Of a stretch of DNA of 64,000 nt, positions 26,183 to 34,643 are shown one piece after another. The notes under the pieces are model-generated. The model did not search any database, was not told the origin of the DNA, and worked only from the letters and a program-made list of their open reading frames with translations. Positions within the stretch are counted from its first letter, which is position 1. Every line of letters begins with the position of its first letter. Source of the stretch: Melastoma dodecandrum (taxonomy: Eukaryota > Streptophyta > Magnoliopsida > Myrtales > Melastomataceae); NCBI GenBank assembly GCA_029817715.1, contig JARUPY010000398.1, forward strand, positions 1,240,001 to 1,304,000. Reading direction: 5' to 3'. Made by a program: the position numbers and the translations under genes.

Positions 26183-27337
26183 GTGCTCATCCCCGCCGCC
26201 CGGATGTCGATCGCCCTTCGGCAGCGAACGTCCCCCCGGCGCATCGTCGTGCTGTCGATCCTGGGCGTCAGCCTCGGTTTCGGCGGTTGCGCTCAAAGCC
26301 CGCAGCAGCTCGCGGCGAGTTCGCAGCACGGCAAGGAGTATTTTCCGTCGTCGATCTACGGGCGCGCCAGCCGCCGCGTCATCGCGGACGGGCAGCCGAT
26401 TCCGCATGGCGGCGGCCAATACCTCGTCGGCAAGCCCTACACGGTCGCTGGCCAAACCTATGTTCCGAGCGAGCGGCATATCGTGCAGGTCGGTCTCGCC
26501 TCCTGGTATGGCGATGCGTTCCATGGCCGCCTGACGGCCAACGGCGAGATCTACGACCGCGACTCCTTCTCGGCGGCGCACCCCACGATGCCGCTGCCGA
26601 GCTACGCGCGCGTCACCAACCTCTCGAACCACTACTCCATGATCGTGCGCGTCAACGATCGCGGGCCCTATGCGTCCAACCGGATCATGGATGTCTCGCG
26701 CAAGGTAGCCGAGGCGCTCGATTTCAAGCGAACCGGCACCGCGAAGGTGAAGGTCGAGTACGTCGGCGCGGCGAGCCTCGCCGGCTCGGACGATGCCAAG
26801 CTCTACGCGACCCTTCGCCAGGACGGCCCGGCGCGTTGGCAGGGCGAGGCTCCGACGATGGTGGCCGAGCGAACGCCGTCCCGCCGCGCCGATCGAGACC
26901 GCCTCGCTCGCGGAGGAGGCGCCTGCGCGCCTGGAGCGGATCGTCCGGCGCCCCGTGGCCGAGGCCGAGATGGCGCCCCCGCCGCGCCGCGAGGTCCTCT
27001 CGCGCGACATCGAGGTCTTGTCGCGGATCGACGCCTCCCGTCGCCGGCACGGCGACCTCGAGGCGTCCGAGACGCCGCTCCGCCAGGCGCCGAGTGCGCG
27101 CCGCGATCGCCGCGAGGCCGACGAAAAGGCGACGCGCTTCGCGCTCGCGGAACTGCGCCATCCGCCGATGCCCCCGGCGCGCCTCGGGCGACCCCAGGAC
27201 ACGCATGTCGTGATGCCGCCGAGCCGCCCGGTCGATCTCGGGCGTCTACGCGGCGCAGCGAACGGCGCGGAGTCGCATCGTCGTCCGGCCCTTCGCGTGG
27301 CGCGGGCACGCGACGACTGAGCCCTCGCGACGATTGA
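26183..27337 (+). CDS. rlpA: RlpA-like septal ring lytic transglycosylase lipoprotein, tail apparently frameshifted
   Basis: Start is GTG at 26183 with GAGAGG 7 bases upstream. A lipoprotein signal ends at GFGGC; the double-psi barrel RlpA domain (residues about 100-195) has GLASWYGDAFHGRLTANGE and MIVRVNDRGPY, including the catalytic-type acidic residue. RlpA proteins cut glycan strands without stem peptides at the septum. After residue about 230 the frame turns into Arg/Gly/Pro-rich sequence unlike a protein, while frame 3 becomes well-formed coding sequence (26883-27320). A one-base loss or two-base gain near 26866-26883 is the simplest reading. The RlpA domain itself is intact. No SPOR domain is seen. 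Confidence 0.85.
   Translation: MLIPAARMSIALRQRTSPRRIVVLSILGVSLGFGGCAQSPQQLAASSQHGKEYFPSSIYGRASRRVIADGQPIPHGGGQYLVGKPYTVAGQTYVPSERHIVQVGLASWYGDAFHGRLTANGEIYDRDSFSAAHPTMPLPSYARVTNLSNHYSMIVRVNDRGPYASNRIMDVSRKVAEALDFKRTGTAKVKVEYVGAASLAGSDDAKLYATLRQDGPARWQGEAPTMVAERTPSRRADRDRLARGGGACAPGADRPAPRGRGRDGAPAAPRGPLARHRGLVADRRLPSPARRPRGVRDAAPPGAECAPRSPRGRRKGDALRARGTAPSADAPGAPRATPGHACRDAAEPPGRSRASTRRSERRGVASSSGPSRGAGTRRLSPRDD
26883..27320 (+). pseudogene. Displaced C-terminal tail of rlpA in another frame
   Basis: This frame reads AAPIETASLAEEAPARLERI and onward to ARARDD and a TGA at 27318-27320, with high-GC third positions and balanced composition typical of neighbouring genes. It has no start of its own. 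It is most simply the native RlpA C-terminus separated by a frameshift (true or sequencing error) near 26866-26883. Confidence 0.6.
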
Positions 27338-27408
27338 CGAAGGCGCGGGTCTGCGGGCCTAGTGCGGCGGTCGGCCTCGTCGAGTCCGCCGGCGCAGGAG
27401 TGGTCAAC

Positions 27409-28584
27409 GTGACGTCGTCGGTCCGGACGGTCCTCGCCGTCCTCGCTCTCTGCGCCATGGTGGCCCCCGCGGCCGCCGAGGCCATCCAGATCGCCAGTCC
27501 GCACGCGATTCTCATCGAGTCCGCAACGGGCACCGTCCTCTTCGAGAAAGGCGCGGACGATCTCGTGCCGCCGGCTGCGACCTCGAAGATCATGACGGCG
27601 GAGCTGATCTTCTCGATGGTCAGGAGCGGCAAACTGCGGCTCGACCAGCCGTTCACGATCAGCGAGACGGCCTGGCGGCAGGGCGGGGCGCCCTCGCACG
27701 GCTCGACCATGTTCGCCAAGGTTCACAGCCAGATCTCGGTCGAGGACCTTCTTCGCGGCCTCATCATCGACGGCGCCAACGATGCGGCCATCGCGCTGGC
27801 CGAAGGCACCGTCGGCTCGCAGGGCGCCTTCGCGACGCTGATGACGAAGCGCGCGCGCGAACTCGGCTACGACAAGCTGACTTTCACCGACGCCTGGGGC
27901 GACGCCAATCCCGCCCAGCGCGTCACGACGCGCCAGATGGCGGACCTCTCGAACGAGGTGATCCGCACCTATCCCGACCTCTACCGGATGTTCGGACAGC
28001 GCGACTTCCTCTGGAACAGGATCAAGCAGCCAAACCGCAACCCGCTGCTCGCCGCCGACATCGGCGCGGACGGGCTGAAGACGGGCAACCTCGAAGACGG
28101 ATCCGGCTTCTCGATCGTCGGCTCGGCGGTCCAGAACGGCGAACGCCTGATCGTCGCGCTGTACGGGTGCAAGAGCGCGAGCGAACGCGCCGACGAAGCA
28201 CGCAAGTTGCTGCAATGGGGCTTCCGCAATTTCGAGACGCGAAGCATCTACGCGGCCGGCGATACGGTCGGCACGGCGCGCGTCTACGGCGGCGACAGCC
28301 GAAGCGTGCCGCTCACGACGCGCACGCCGCTGTCGGTGCTGGTGCCGCGCGACGGGCAGGAGCATCTGACGGCCAAGGTCGTCTACCAAGGTCCGCTCTC
28401 CGCGCCCGTCCGCAAGGACGCGGAGGTCGCGACGCTACGAATCTATCGAGGCGATGCCGCCATCTTCACGACGCCGCTCTTCGCCGCGCGCGACGTCGGT
28501 GTCGGATCGCTGCCGAACAGGGCTCTCGACGCGGGCCTCGAATATGTCGGCAGCCTGTTCCGGAAATACGTGCTGCGCTCGTGA
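27409..28584 (+). CDS. PBP5-like D-alanyl-D-alanine carboxypeptidase homologue lacking catalytic serines
   Basis: 391 residues from GTG 27409, with AGGAG 8 bases upstream. A signal peptide (VLAVLALCAMVAPAAA) leads into a penicillin-binding domain (residues about 28-260), then a PBP5 C-terminal beta domain and an amphipathic tail (LEYVGSLFRKYVLR) that would peel onto the membrane. The SxxK box reads PPAATSK, so the nucleophile is A57 (codon GCG at 27577). The SxN box reads DGAND, with G122 for Ser. KTG is intact at 224-226. The protein may bind wall peptides without cutting them. Coupled by GTGA to tmk. Confidence 0.88.
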   Translation: MTSSVRTVLAVLALCAMVAPAAAEAIQIASPHAILIESATGTVLFEKGADDLVPPAATSKIMTAELIFSMVRSGKLRLDQPFTISETAWRQGGAPSHGSTMFAKVHSQISVEDLLRGLIIDGANDAAIALAEGTVGSQGAFATLMTKRARELGYDKLTFTDAWGDANPAQRVTTRQMADLSNEVIRTYPDLYRMFGQRDFLWNRIKQPNRNPLLAADIGADGLKTGNLEDGSGFSIVGSAVQNGERLIVALYGCKSASERADEARKLLQWGFRNFETRSIYAAGDTVGTARVYGGDSRSVPLTTRTPLSVLVPRDGQEHLTAKVVYQGPLSAPVRKDAEVATLRIYRGDAAIFTTPLFAARDVGVGSLPNRALDAGLEYVGSLFRKYVLRS

Positions 28585-29258
28585 GCGCCCCGGATCCTGC
28601 ACGCGGCGCCTTCATCACGATCGAAGGCGGGGAGGGCGGCGGCAAGTCGACCCAGGCGCGGCAACTCGTCATGCGCCTCCAGGACGAAGGCATCGCCGCG
28701 ATCGGCACGCGCGAGCCGGGCGGATCGGAGGCCGCCGAGCGGATCCGCGACGTGCTGCTGTCCGGCGCCTTCGAACAGGCCGGCCCGAAGATGGAGGCGC
28801 TGCTCTTTGCGGCGGCCCGCATCGACCACCTCGACCGGACGATCAAGCCGGCGCTCGCCGACGGCACCTGGGTCATCTCGGACCGCTTCCACGATTCGAC
28901 CCGCGCCTATCAGGGGGCCTTGGGCGGTCTCGCGCCCGACTTCCTCGATACGCTCGACCGGATCGTGCTCGCGGGCCTCAAGCCGGACCTAACCCTGATC
29001 CTCGACTTGCCGGCCGTGGACGGCCTCTCTCGCGCCACCCGGCGTCGCGGCCCGCAGGAGAGCGCCGATCGTTTCGAGAAGCAGTCGCTGCAATTCCACC
29101 AGGCGCTGCGGCAGAGCTTTCTCGACATCGCCGCTCGGGACCCCGGACGCTGCGTCGTCGTCGATGCCGGACAGAGCCCCGACGAGGTGGCGGCCGCGAT
29201 CTGGGACACCGTGCGCCATCGCCTGCCGGGCCTCGCCACGGCTGCGCCCGGACGTTGA
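28581..29258 (+). CDS. tmk: Thymidylate kinase
   Basis: 225 residues starting at a GTG that overlaps the upstream stop (GTGA). P-loop EGGEGGGKSTQ, the SDRFHDSTRAYQG substrate loop (DRF for the common DRY) and the ESADRFE lid region are all present. It phosphorylates dTMP to dTDP. It sits directly before holB, the usual alphaproteobacterial order. Confidence 0.95.
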   Translation: MSAPDPARGAFITIEGGEGGGKSTQARQLVMRLQDEGIAAIGTREPGGSEAAERIRDVLLSGAFEQAGPKMEALLFAAARIDHLDRTIKPALADGTWVISDRFHDSTRAYQGALGGLAPDFLDTLDRIVLAGLKPDLTLILDLPAVDGLSRATRRRGPQESADRFEKQSLQFHQALRQSFLDIAARDPGRCVVVDAGQSPDEVAAAIWDTVRHRLPGLATAAPGR

Positions 29259-29266
29259 GCGGCCCG

Positions 29267-30325
29267 ATGGAGGACGAAGCCGATCGCATCGAAGGCACCC
29301 CGCATCCGCGCCATGCGGCTACGCTCATCGGACATTCCGATGAGGAGCGGGCCCTGCTCGACGCTTATCGGCAAGGGCGATTACCGCACGCGATCATCCT
29401 CGGCGGCCCCGCGGGAATCGGCAAGGCGACGCTGGCCTGGCGCCTCGCCCGCTTTCTCCTGGCTCATCCGATCGCCGAGACGGCTGCGGTGCGCGAGGCG
29501 CAGGACCTCTCGGTCGCGCCCGGCCATAGGGCCGCGGCGCAACTCGCCTCGCTGTCGCATCCCGATGTCGCGCTGCTGCGCCGCGAGGTGAACGAGAAGA
29601 CGAAGCGCTTCTACACGGAGATTCGAACCGACGACGTGCGCCGCGCGATCGGTCTCTTCCAGCGGGCCGCGGGGGCGGGAGGGTACCGTATCTGCATCGT
29701 CGACAGCGCCGAGGACCTCAACCGGAACTCGGCCAATGCGCTCCTGAAATTGATCGAGGAGCCGCCGCCGCTTTCTCTGTTCCTGCTCGTGGCGCATCGC
29801 CCCGGGCTGGTGCTGCCGACGATCCGTTCGCGCTCCCGCCTCGTCCGGATGCGTCCGCTGCCGGCGTCCGGGGTCCGCGACATTCTCGTGACGCTCGGGC
29901 CGCCATGGACCGATGCCGCCCCAGCCGACCTCGCCGCGGCCGCCCAGCAGAGCCAAGGCTCGCTGCACGATGCGCTGCGCCTTCTCGGGCACCGCGGCGT
30001 CGAGCTGGCCGCGAACGTCGGTCGGATGCTGGACCGTCTGCCTTCGATCGAATGGCGCGAGGTGCATCGCCTCGCCGACCAGGTCGCGGGACGCGACGGA
30101 GAGGCCGCCTTCGAGACGACGATGACCGCGATCTACGATTGGATCACCGGCCGCGTGCACGCGGACCTCCGCCAGCCGCCGCGCCGCCTTGCCCCCTATG
30201 CCGAGGTGTGGGAGAAGGTCGCCGCGCAGACGCGCGAGACGGACGCTCTCAACCTCGACAAGCGGCCGCTGATCCTATCCATCTTCTCCGAGCTCGCGGC
30301 GGCGGTGCGCATCTCGTCGGCGTGA
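29267..30325 (+). CDS. holB: DNA polymerase III delta' subunit
   Basis: 352 residues. Clamp-loader AAA+ domain: LPHAIILGGPAGIGKATLA (P-loop near residue 45), VDSAEDLNRNSANALLKLIEEPP with sensor-type region, and RSRSRLVRM. It is longer than a minimal delta' and has an alphaproteobacterial insertion between the P-loop and Walker B. It is part of the sliding-clamp loader. It begins 8 bases after tmk. Confidence 0.93.
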   Translation: MEDEADRIEGTPHPRHAATLIGHSDEERALLDAYRQGRLPHAIILGGPAGIGKATLAWRLARFLLAHPIAETAAVREAQDLSVAPGHRAAAQLASLSHPDVALLRREVNEKTKRFYTEIRTDDVRRAIGLFQRAAGAGGYRICIVDSAEDLNRNSANALLKLIEEPPPLSLFLLVAHRPGLVLPTIRSRSRLVRMRPLPASGVRDILVTLGPPWTDAAPADLAAAAQQSQGSLHDALRLLGHRGVELAANVGRMLDRLPSIEWREVHRLADQVAGRDGEAAFETTMTAIYDWITGRVHADLRQPPRRLAPYAEVWEKVAAQTRETDALNLDKRPLILSIFSELAAAVRISSA

Positions 30326-30348
30326 TCGCCGGAGCCACCCGAGCGCGC

Positions 30349-31908
30349 ATGTCCGACCGGCCCACCTTCTCTATCTCGACCGCGATTCCCTACGCCAATG
30401 GCTCGCCGCACATCGGACACGCCTACGAGCTTTTCGCGACCGACGCCGTCGCGCGTTTCAAGGCGATCGACGGTTACGACACGTTCGTCGTCAGCGGCAT
30501 GGACGAACACGGGCAGAAGATGCAGCAGACGGCGGCCCGGCTCGCCATCACGCCGCAGCAGCTCGCCGACCGGACGGCGGCCGAGTTCGAGGCCATGGCC
30601 GAGACCGTCCACGCCCATGTCGACGAACGCGTGCGCACGACGCAGCCGCGCCACCATCGCGCCGCGCAGGAGATCTGGTCGCGCATGCAGGCGGCCGGCG
30701 ACATCTACCTGTCCAAATATCCGGGCTGGTACTCGGTGCGCGACGAAGCCTTCTTCGACGAGAGCGAGCTGACGGACGCACCGGACGGCGGGAAGCGGGC
30801 GCCGAGCGGAGCGCCGGTCGAGTGGGTGGAAGAGGAAAGCTATTACTTCAAGCTGTCCGCCTATGCGGAGCGCCTGCTCGCGCACTACCGCGCGAACCCC
30901 GAGTTCATCGTGCCGGAGAAGTACCGCAACGAGATCGTCGCCTTCGTCGAGCGCGGCCTCAACGATCTCTCGATCAGCCGCTCCACCTTCGACTGGGGCA
31001 TCCCGGTGCCGGGTGACTCCAAACACGTCATGTACGTCTGGGTCGACGCGCTGACGAACTACCTGACGGGGACCGGCTGGCCGGACGAACGCGCGCCGAA
31101 CGCCAAGTTCTGGCCGATGGACGTCCACATGATCGGCAAGGACATCACCCGCTTCCACTGCATCTACTGGCCGGCCTTCCTGATGTCGGCCGGCGTGCCG
31201 CTGCCCCGGCAGATCGTCGTGCACGGCTTTCTCTTCAACAAGGGAGAGACGATGTCGAAGGCGGTCGGCAACGTGGTCACACCCGCCTCGCTGGCGCAGA
31301 CCTACGGCGCGGACCAGATCCGCTACTTCTTTCTGCGCGAGATCCCCTACGGCCAGGACGGCAACTACTCGCACGAGGCGATCGTCAACCGCATCAATGC
31401 CGACCTCGCCAACGATCTCGGCAATCTCGCGCAGCGTTCGCTCTCGATGATCGCCAAGAATTGCGAGGGCAGGGTGCCGGTGGCTGGCGCGCTGACCCCG
31501 GCCGACGACGCGATCCTGCGCGATGCTCGGGCCCTGCCCGACGCGGTCCGACGCTCGATGGAGACCTTCGCGTTGCACCGGGCGCTCGAGCAGATCTGGA
31601 AGGTGGTGGCGGACGCCAACCGCTATTTCGCGGCCGAGGAGCCCTGGGCCAAGAAGATGACCGACCCTGCGCGCATGGCGAGCGTGCTTCTCGTGACCAT
31701 CGAGGTGGTGCGGATCGTCGCGATCCTCGCCGCGCCCTTCATGCCGTCGGCGATGGCCCGCCTGCTCGACGCGCTCGCCGTGCCTCCCGAGGCTCGCACG
31801 CTGGCGTCGATCGGCAACGCGATCGGCCTCGTCTCCGGCACCGCACTGCCGACACCGACGCCCGTGTTCCCGCGTTACGTCGAGGCCCCGAGCGAAGCCA
31901 CCGCATGA
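30349..31908 (+). CDS. metG: Methionyl-tRNA synthetase
   Basis: 519 residues, class I synthetase. HIGH box is PHIGHAY near residue 20; the KMSKS box reads ETMSKAVGN near residue 305, keeping the second lysine but with Thr in place of the first. The anticodon-binding helical domain follows from about 370. There is no C-terminal EMAP tRNA-binding extension, as in other alphaproteobacterial MetG. Its stop overlaps the ATG of the next gene (ATGA). Confidence 0.95.
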   Translation: MSDRPTFSISTAIPYANGSPHIGHAYELFATDAVARFKAIDGYDTFVVSGMDEHGQKMQQTAARLAITPQQLADRTAAEFEAMAETVHAHVDERVRTTQPRHHRAAQEIWSRMQAAGDIYLSKYPGWYSVRDEAFFDESELTDAPDGGKRAPSGAPVEWVEEESYYFKLSAYAERLLAHYRANPEFIVPEKYRNEIVAFVERGLNDLSISRSTFDWGIPVPGDSKHVMYVWVDALTNYLTGTGWPDERAPNAKFWPMDVHMIGKDITRFHCIYWPAFLMSAGVPLPRQIVVHGFLFNKGETMSKAVGNVVTPASLAQTYGADQIRYFFLREIPYGQDGNYSHEAIVNRINADLANDLGNLAQRSLSMIAKNCEGRVPVAGALTPADDAILRDARALPDAVRRSMETFALHRALEQIWKVVADANRYFAAEEPWAKKMTDPARMASVLLVTIEVVRIVAILAAPFMPSAMARLLDALAVPPEARTLASIGNAIGLVSGTALPTPTPVFPRYVEAPSEATA

Positions 31909-32702
31909 TCATTGACAGCCACTGCCATCTCGACTTTCCCGACTTCGCGCCCGAGCGCGACGCGGTGGTCGCGCGCGCCCGCGCCGCGGGGGTGTCCCGT
32001 CTGATCACGATCTCGACGCGGGTGGACAAATTCGAGCAGGTGAGGGCGGTCGCAGAGGCCTACGAGGACGTCTATTTCACAGTCGGTACGCATCCGCACG
32101 AGGCGCATCGCGACCCCGAAGCCTCGGCGGAAACCATCATGCGCCTCGCACGCCATCCCAAATGCGTCGGCATCGGCGAAGCGGGGCTCGACTATCATTA
32201 CGACCAAGCACCGCGCGAGGTCGCGGCGCGCGTCTTCCGCACCCACATCGCCGCCGCGCGACGATCGAGGCTTCCGCTTGTCATCCACACGCGCGACGCC
32301 GACGACGACACGGCCGCCATCCTCACCGACGAGATGGGGAAGGGCGCATTCAAAGCCCTCCTGCACTGTTTCACCGCCGGTCCGGCGCTGGCTCGAACCG
32401 CGCTCGAGCTCGGCCTGTCGATCTCGTTTTCCGGTGTCCTCACCTTCAAGAACTCGGCCGACCTCCGATCCATCGCGGCCTCCGTGCCGCTGGACCGGAT
32501 CCTCGTCGAGACCGATGCGCCGTTCCTCGCGCCGGTCCCCCACCGCGGCACGCGCAACGAGCCGGCCTTCGTCGTCGAGACCGCGCGCGTGCTGGCGGAG
32601 GTCAAAGGCGTCGGCGTCGACGAAATCGCCGCGACGACGACGGCCAACGTCCTGCGTCTCTTCGACAAGATGCCGGCGCTCCACGGCGCCCAGGCCGCAT
32701 GA
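31905..32702 (+). CDS. tatD: TatD-family metal-dependent hydrolase
   Basis: 265 residues, complete TatD signature: DSHCHLD at residues 4-10, GEAGLDYHY, LVIHTRDADDD, LHCFTAG and ETDAPFLAP. Family members are divalent-metal DNases/hydrolases (TatD, YcfH). The position between metG and an MBL hydrolase, with ATGA overlaps on both sides, is a conserved operon order in this class. Confidence 0.93.
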   Translation: MIIDSHCHLDFPDFAPERDAVVARARAAGVSRLITISTRVDKFEQVRAVAEAYEDVYFTVGTHPHEAHRDPEASAETIMRLARHPKCVGIGEAGLDYHYDQAPREVAARVFRTHIAAARRSRLPLVIHTRDADDDTAAILTDEMGKGAFKALLHCFTAGPALARTALELGLSISFSGVLTFKNSADLRSIAASVPLDRILVETDAPFLAPVPHRGTRNEPAFVVETARVLAEVKGVGVDEIAATTTANVLRLFDKMPALHGAQAA

Positions 32703-33502
32703 CGCTTACGATCACGATCCTCGGCTGCGGCTCGTCGGGCGGCGTCCCGCGCGTGGGGCAGGGTTGGGGGGCTTGCGACCCGGCGAATCCCAAGAACCGG
32801 CGGCGGCGGTGCTCGATCTTCGTCGAGCGCATTTCCGCGGATGGCGCGCGCACCAAGGTCCTGGTCGACACCTCTCCGGACCTGCGCGAACAGCTGCTCG
32901 ATCTTGAGGTCGACCGGATCGACGCGATCCTGCTGACCCACTCGCATGCCGACCACACCCACGGCATCGACGATGTGCGCCCGCTCGTGATCAAGGCCCG
33001 CCACCGGATCGCGATTCACATGGACGCCGCGACCGCCGACCGCGTCCGCCGGACGTTCGGCTACATCTTCGAGACGCCGCCGGGCAGCAACTACCCGCCG
33101 CTTCTCGACGAGGCCCGCCTCGAACCGGGCCAGCCGGTTCGCCTGGACGGCCCGGGCGGCACCATCGACGCGCTGCCGATCCATCTGCACCACGGCGAGA
33201 TCGACTCGCTCGGCTTCCGCTTCGGGGACATCGCCTACACGCCGGACGTCAACGCGATCCCCGACACGAGCATTCCGCTGCTCGAAGGCCTCGACGTCTG
33301 GATCATCGACGCCTTGCGCTACACGCCACATCCGAGCCACTTCTCGCTGGACGAGGCCTTGGAATGGGTGCGGCGCCTGGCCCCGCGCCGCGCCATTCTC
33401 ACCAATATGCACACGGACCTCGACTACGATGCGTTGGCGGCAAGACTTCCGCAGAACGTCGTGCCGGCCTTCGACGGCATGCGGATCGAGACGACCGCCT
33501 GA
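32699..33502 (+). CDS. MBL-fold hydrolase, PhnP/RNase Z-like group
   Basis: 267 residues. Begins TILGCGSSGGVPRVGQGWGACDP, typical of the PhnP-like cyclic phosphodiesterase group. Zinc motif is THSHADHTHG; further ligands are likely in HLHHGE, YTPD and the terminal NMHTDLDY. Expected activity is phosphodiester hydrolysis; the substrate is unknown. Last gene of the rlpA-to-MBL operon, overlapping tatD by 4 bases. Confidence 0.9.
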   Translation: MTLTITILGCGSSGGVPRVGQGWGACDPANPKNRRRRCSIFVERISADGARTKVLVDTSPDLREQLLDLEVDRIDAILLTHSHADHTHGIDDVRPLVIKARHRIAIHMDAATADRVRRTFGYIFETPPGSNYPPLLDEARLEPGQPVRLDGPGGTIDALPIHLHHGEIDSLGFRFGDIAYTPDVNAIPDTSIPLLEGLDVWIIDALRYTPHPSHFSLDEALEWVRRLAPRRAILTNMHTDLDYDALAARLPQNVVPAFDGMRIETTA

Positions 33503-33896
33503 AATGCACATCGTTCTATGTTCCATAATATTGATTATGCGAATTATGGGATCACGACTGGGCTGGTTCGCAGCGGATCCGAGCTACCGCCGGATGTCGC
33601 AAAATCGTTGCAAACTATAGGAGGAAAGTCTGGTTCTTGCCGTTTTCCGTCGTTTGCCGACATGAAAAACGCGCGATTCGTGTAGCCAGACTTCAAATCG
33701 CCTGATAGCAATTGTGGGCGCGCGGGGCTTCTTCCATTTGTATCTGGTCATCCAAAAAGGCGAAGCGGGCTGGAGCGTGTGAACGCTGCCGGCCTGTATT
33801 TGCGTCGGTCTCTTGTTGCCGGTTTGCGGTTCGGATCGAGTATCAACGATTGGGTCGAGAGCGCTGCGGTGAGAGCGGAGACGAGCAGGCAAGATC
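33503..33896. other. 394-base intergenic region, no gene seen
   Basis: This is the longest gap in the window and is visibly richer in A+T than its surroundings, especially 33503-33560. It holds repeated CATAAT/ATTATG half-sites (33524-33548). The rest probably includes the promoter and a long 5' leader of the cold-shock gene at 33897. Open frames on both strands here lack coding character and ribosome sites. No tRNA-like cloverleaf was found by eye. Confidence 0.6.
33523..33549. promoter_or_regulatory. Triple CATAAT/ATTATG half-site cluster
   Basis: CCATAAT (33523-33529), ATTATG (33534-33539) and ATTATGG (33543-33549) form overlapping inverted and direct repeats in 27 bases: one perfect CATAAT-N4-ATTATG palindrome and one CCATAAT-N13-ATTATGG palindrome. 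Such density suggests a protein-binding site. No regulator is assigned. Confidence 0.45.
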
Positions 33897-34559
33897 ATGA
33901 GCAACAAAGGTAGAGATTTCCGGGGGCCGAAGCGCCGTGGCTTCGATGATGACGGCCCCTCCCCGTTCGACGCACCTCGCCTGCCGCGAAATCCGCGTCC
34001 CGCCTTCGGCGGTCAGCCCAGCTATGGCGCGCCGGCCGATCTCGGCGGCGCACCGGCGCAGACAGTCGATGCGACCGTCAAATGGTTCAAGAGCGACAAG
34101 GGTTTCGGCTTCGTCGAGCTGCAGAACGGCTCGGGCGACGCCTTCCTTCATATCGGCGCGCTGCAGTCGGCTGGCTACGAGACCGTGCCTCCGGGTGCGA
34201 AGCTCAAGGTTTCTGTCGGACATGGGATGAAGGGCGCACAGGTCACCCGCGTGTTCGAAGTGGACACGACGGGCGCCGCGGAACGCGCGCCGCAGCGCTC
34301 GTTCGGGGACTCGCCCCGCCCCGCCCGGCGTGCGCCCGACCCCTCGACGGCCGTGCCGGTCAGCGGCAACGTCAAGTGGTTCGACGACAACAAGGGATTC
34401 GGCTTCGTCCAGTCGAACGACGGCGGCAAGGACGTCTTCGTCCACATCTCGATCCTCGGTCCCTCGGGCATCCAGCACCTCGCCGAAGGGCAGGCCGTGA
34501 ATATGCGGGTCGTCGATACGCCGAAGGGCCGCGAAGCACTCTCCATCTCGCTCGCGTGA
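33897..34559 (+). CDS. Tandem cold-shock-domain protein
   Basis: 220 residues. A basic, disordered head (RDFRGPKRRGFDDD) is followed by two cold-shock domains: VKWFKSDKGFGFV with DAFLHI near residues 60-120, and VKWFDDNKGFGFV with DVFVHI near 155-219, joined by an Arg/Pro linker. Both RNP1-like (KGFGFV) and RNP2-like (FVHI/FLHI) motifs are present. It binds single-stranded nucleic acid, probably as an RNA chaperone. The long leader upstream and the strong terminator downstream make it a single-gene transcript. Double-CSD proteins of this size are common in Rhizobiales. Confidence 0.92.
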   Translation: MSNKGRDFRGPKRRGFDDDGPSPFDAPRLPRNPRPAFGGQPSYGAPADLGGAPAQTVDATVKWFKSDKGFGFVELQNGSGDAFLHIGALQSAGYETVPPGAKLKVSVGHGMKGAQVTRVFEVDTTGAAERAPQRSFGDSPRPARRAPDPSTAVPVSGNVKWFDDNKGFGFVQSNDGGKDVFVHISILGPSGIQHLAEGQAVNMRVVDTPKGREALSISLA

Positions 34560-34586
34560 GCGCGGGCGAACGATAAGGTTTCGCCG

Positions 34587-34614
34587 AGGCGCGTCGACGA
34601 GACGCGCCTTTTTC
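34587..34614 (+). terminator. Rho-independent terminator after cold-shock gene
   Basis: AGGCGCGTC (34587-34595), loop GACGA, then GACGCGCCT (34601-34609) form a perfect 9-bp stem, followed by TTTTCATTT. It lies 27 bases after the cold-shock stop codon and ends before the mazG start. Confidence 0.9.
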
Positions 34615-34643
34615 ATTTCAGACGACGTTTCTCAGGCAACGCT

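Noticed and set aside
33584..33907. 107-codon minus-strand frame in the cold-shock leader
   Set aside because: No ribosome site, no recognised domain, starts inside the cold-shock gene; treated as non-coding.
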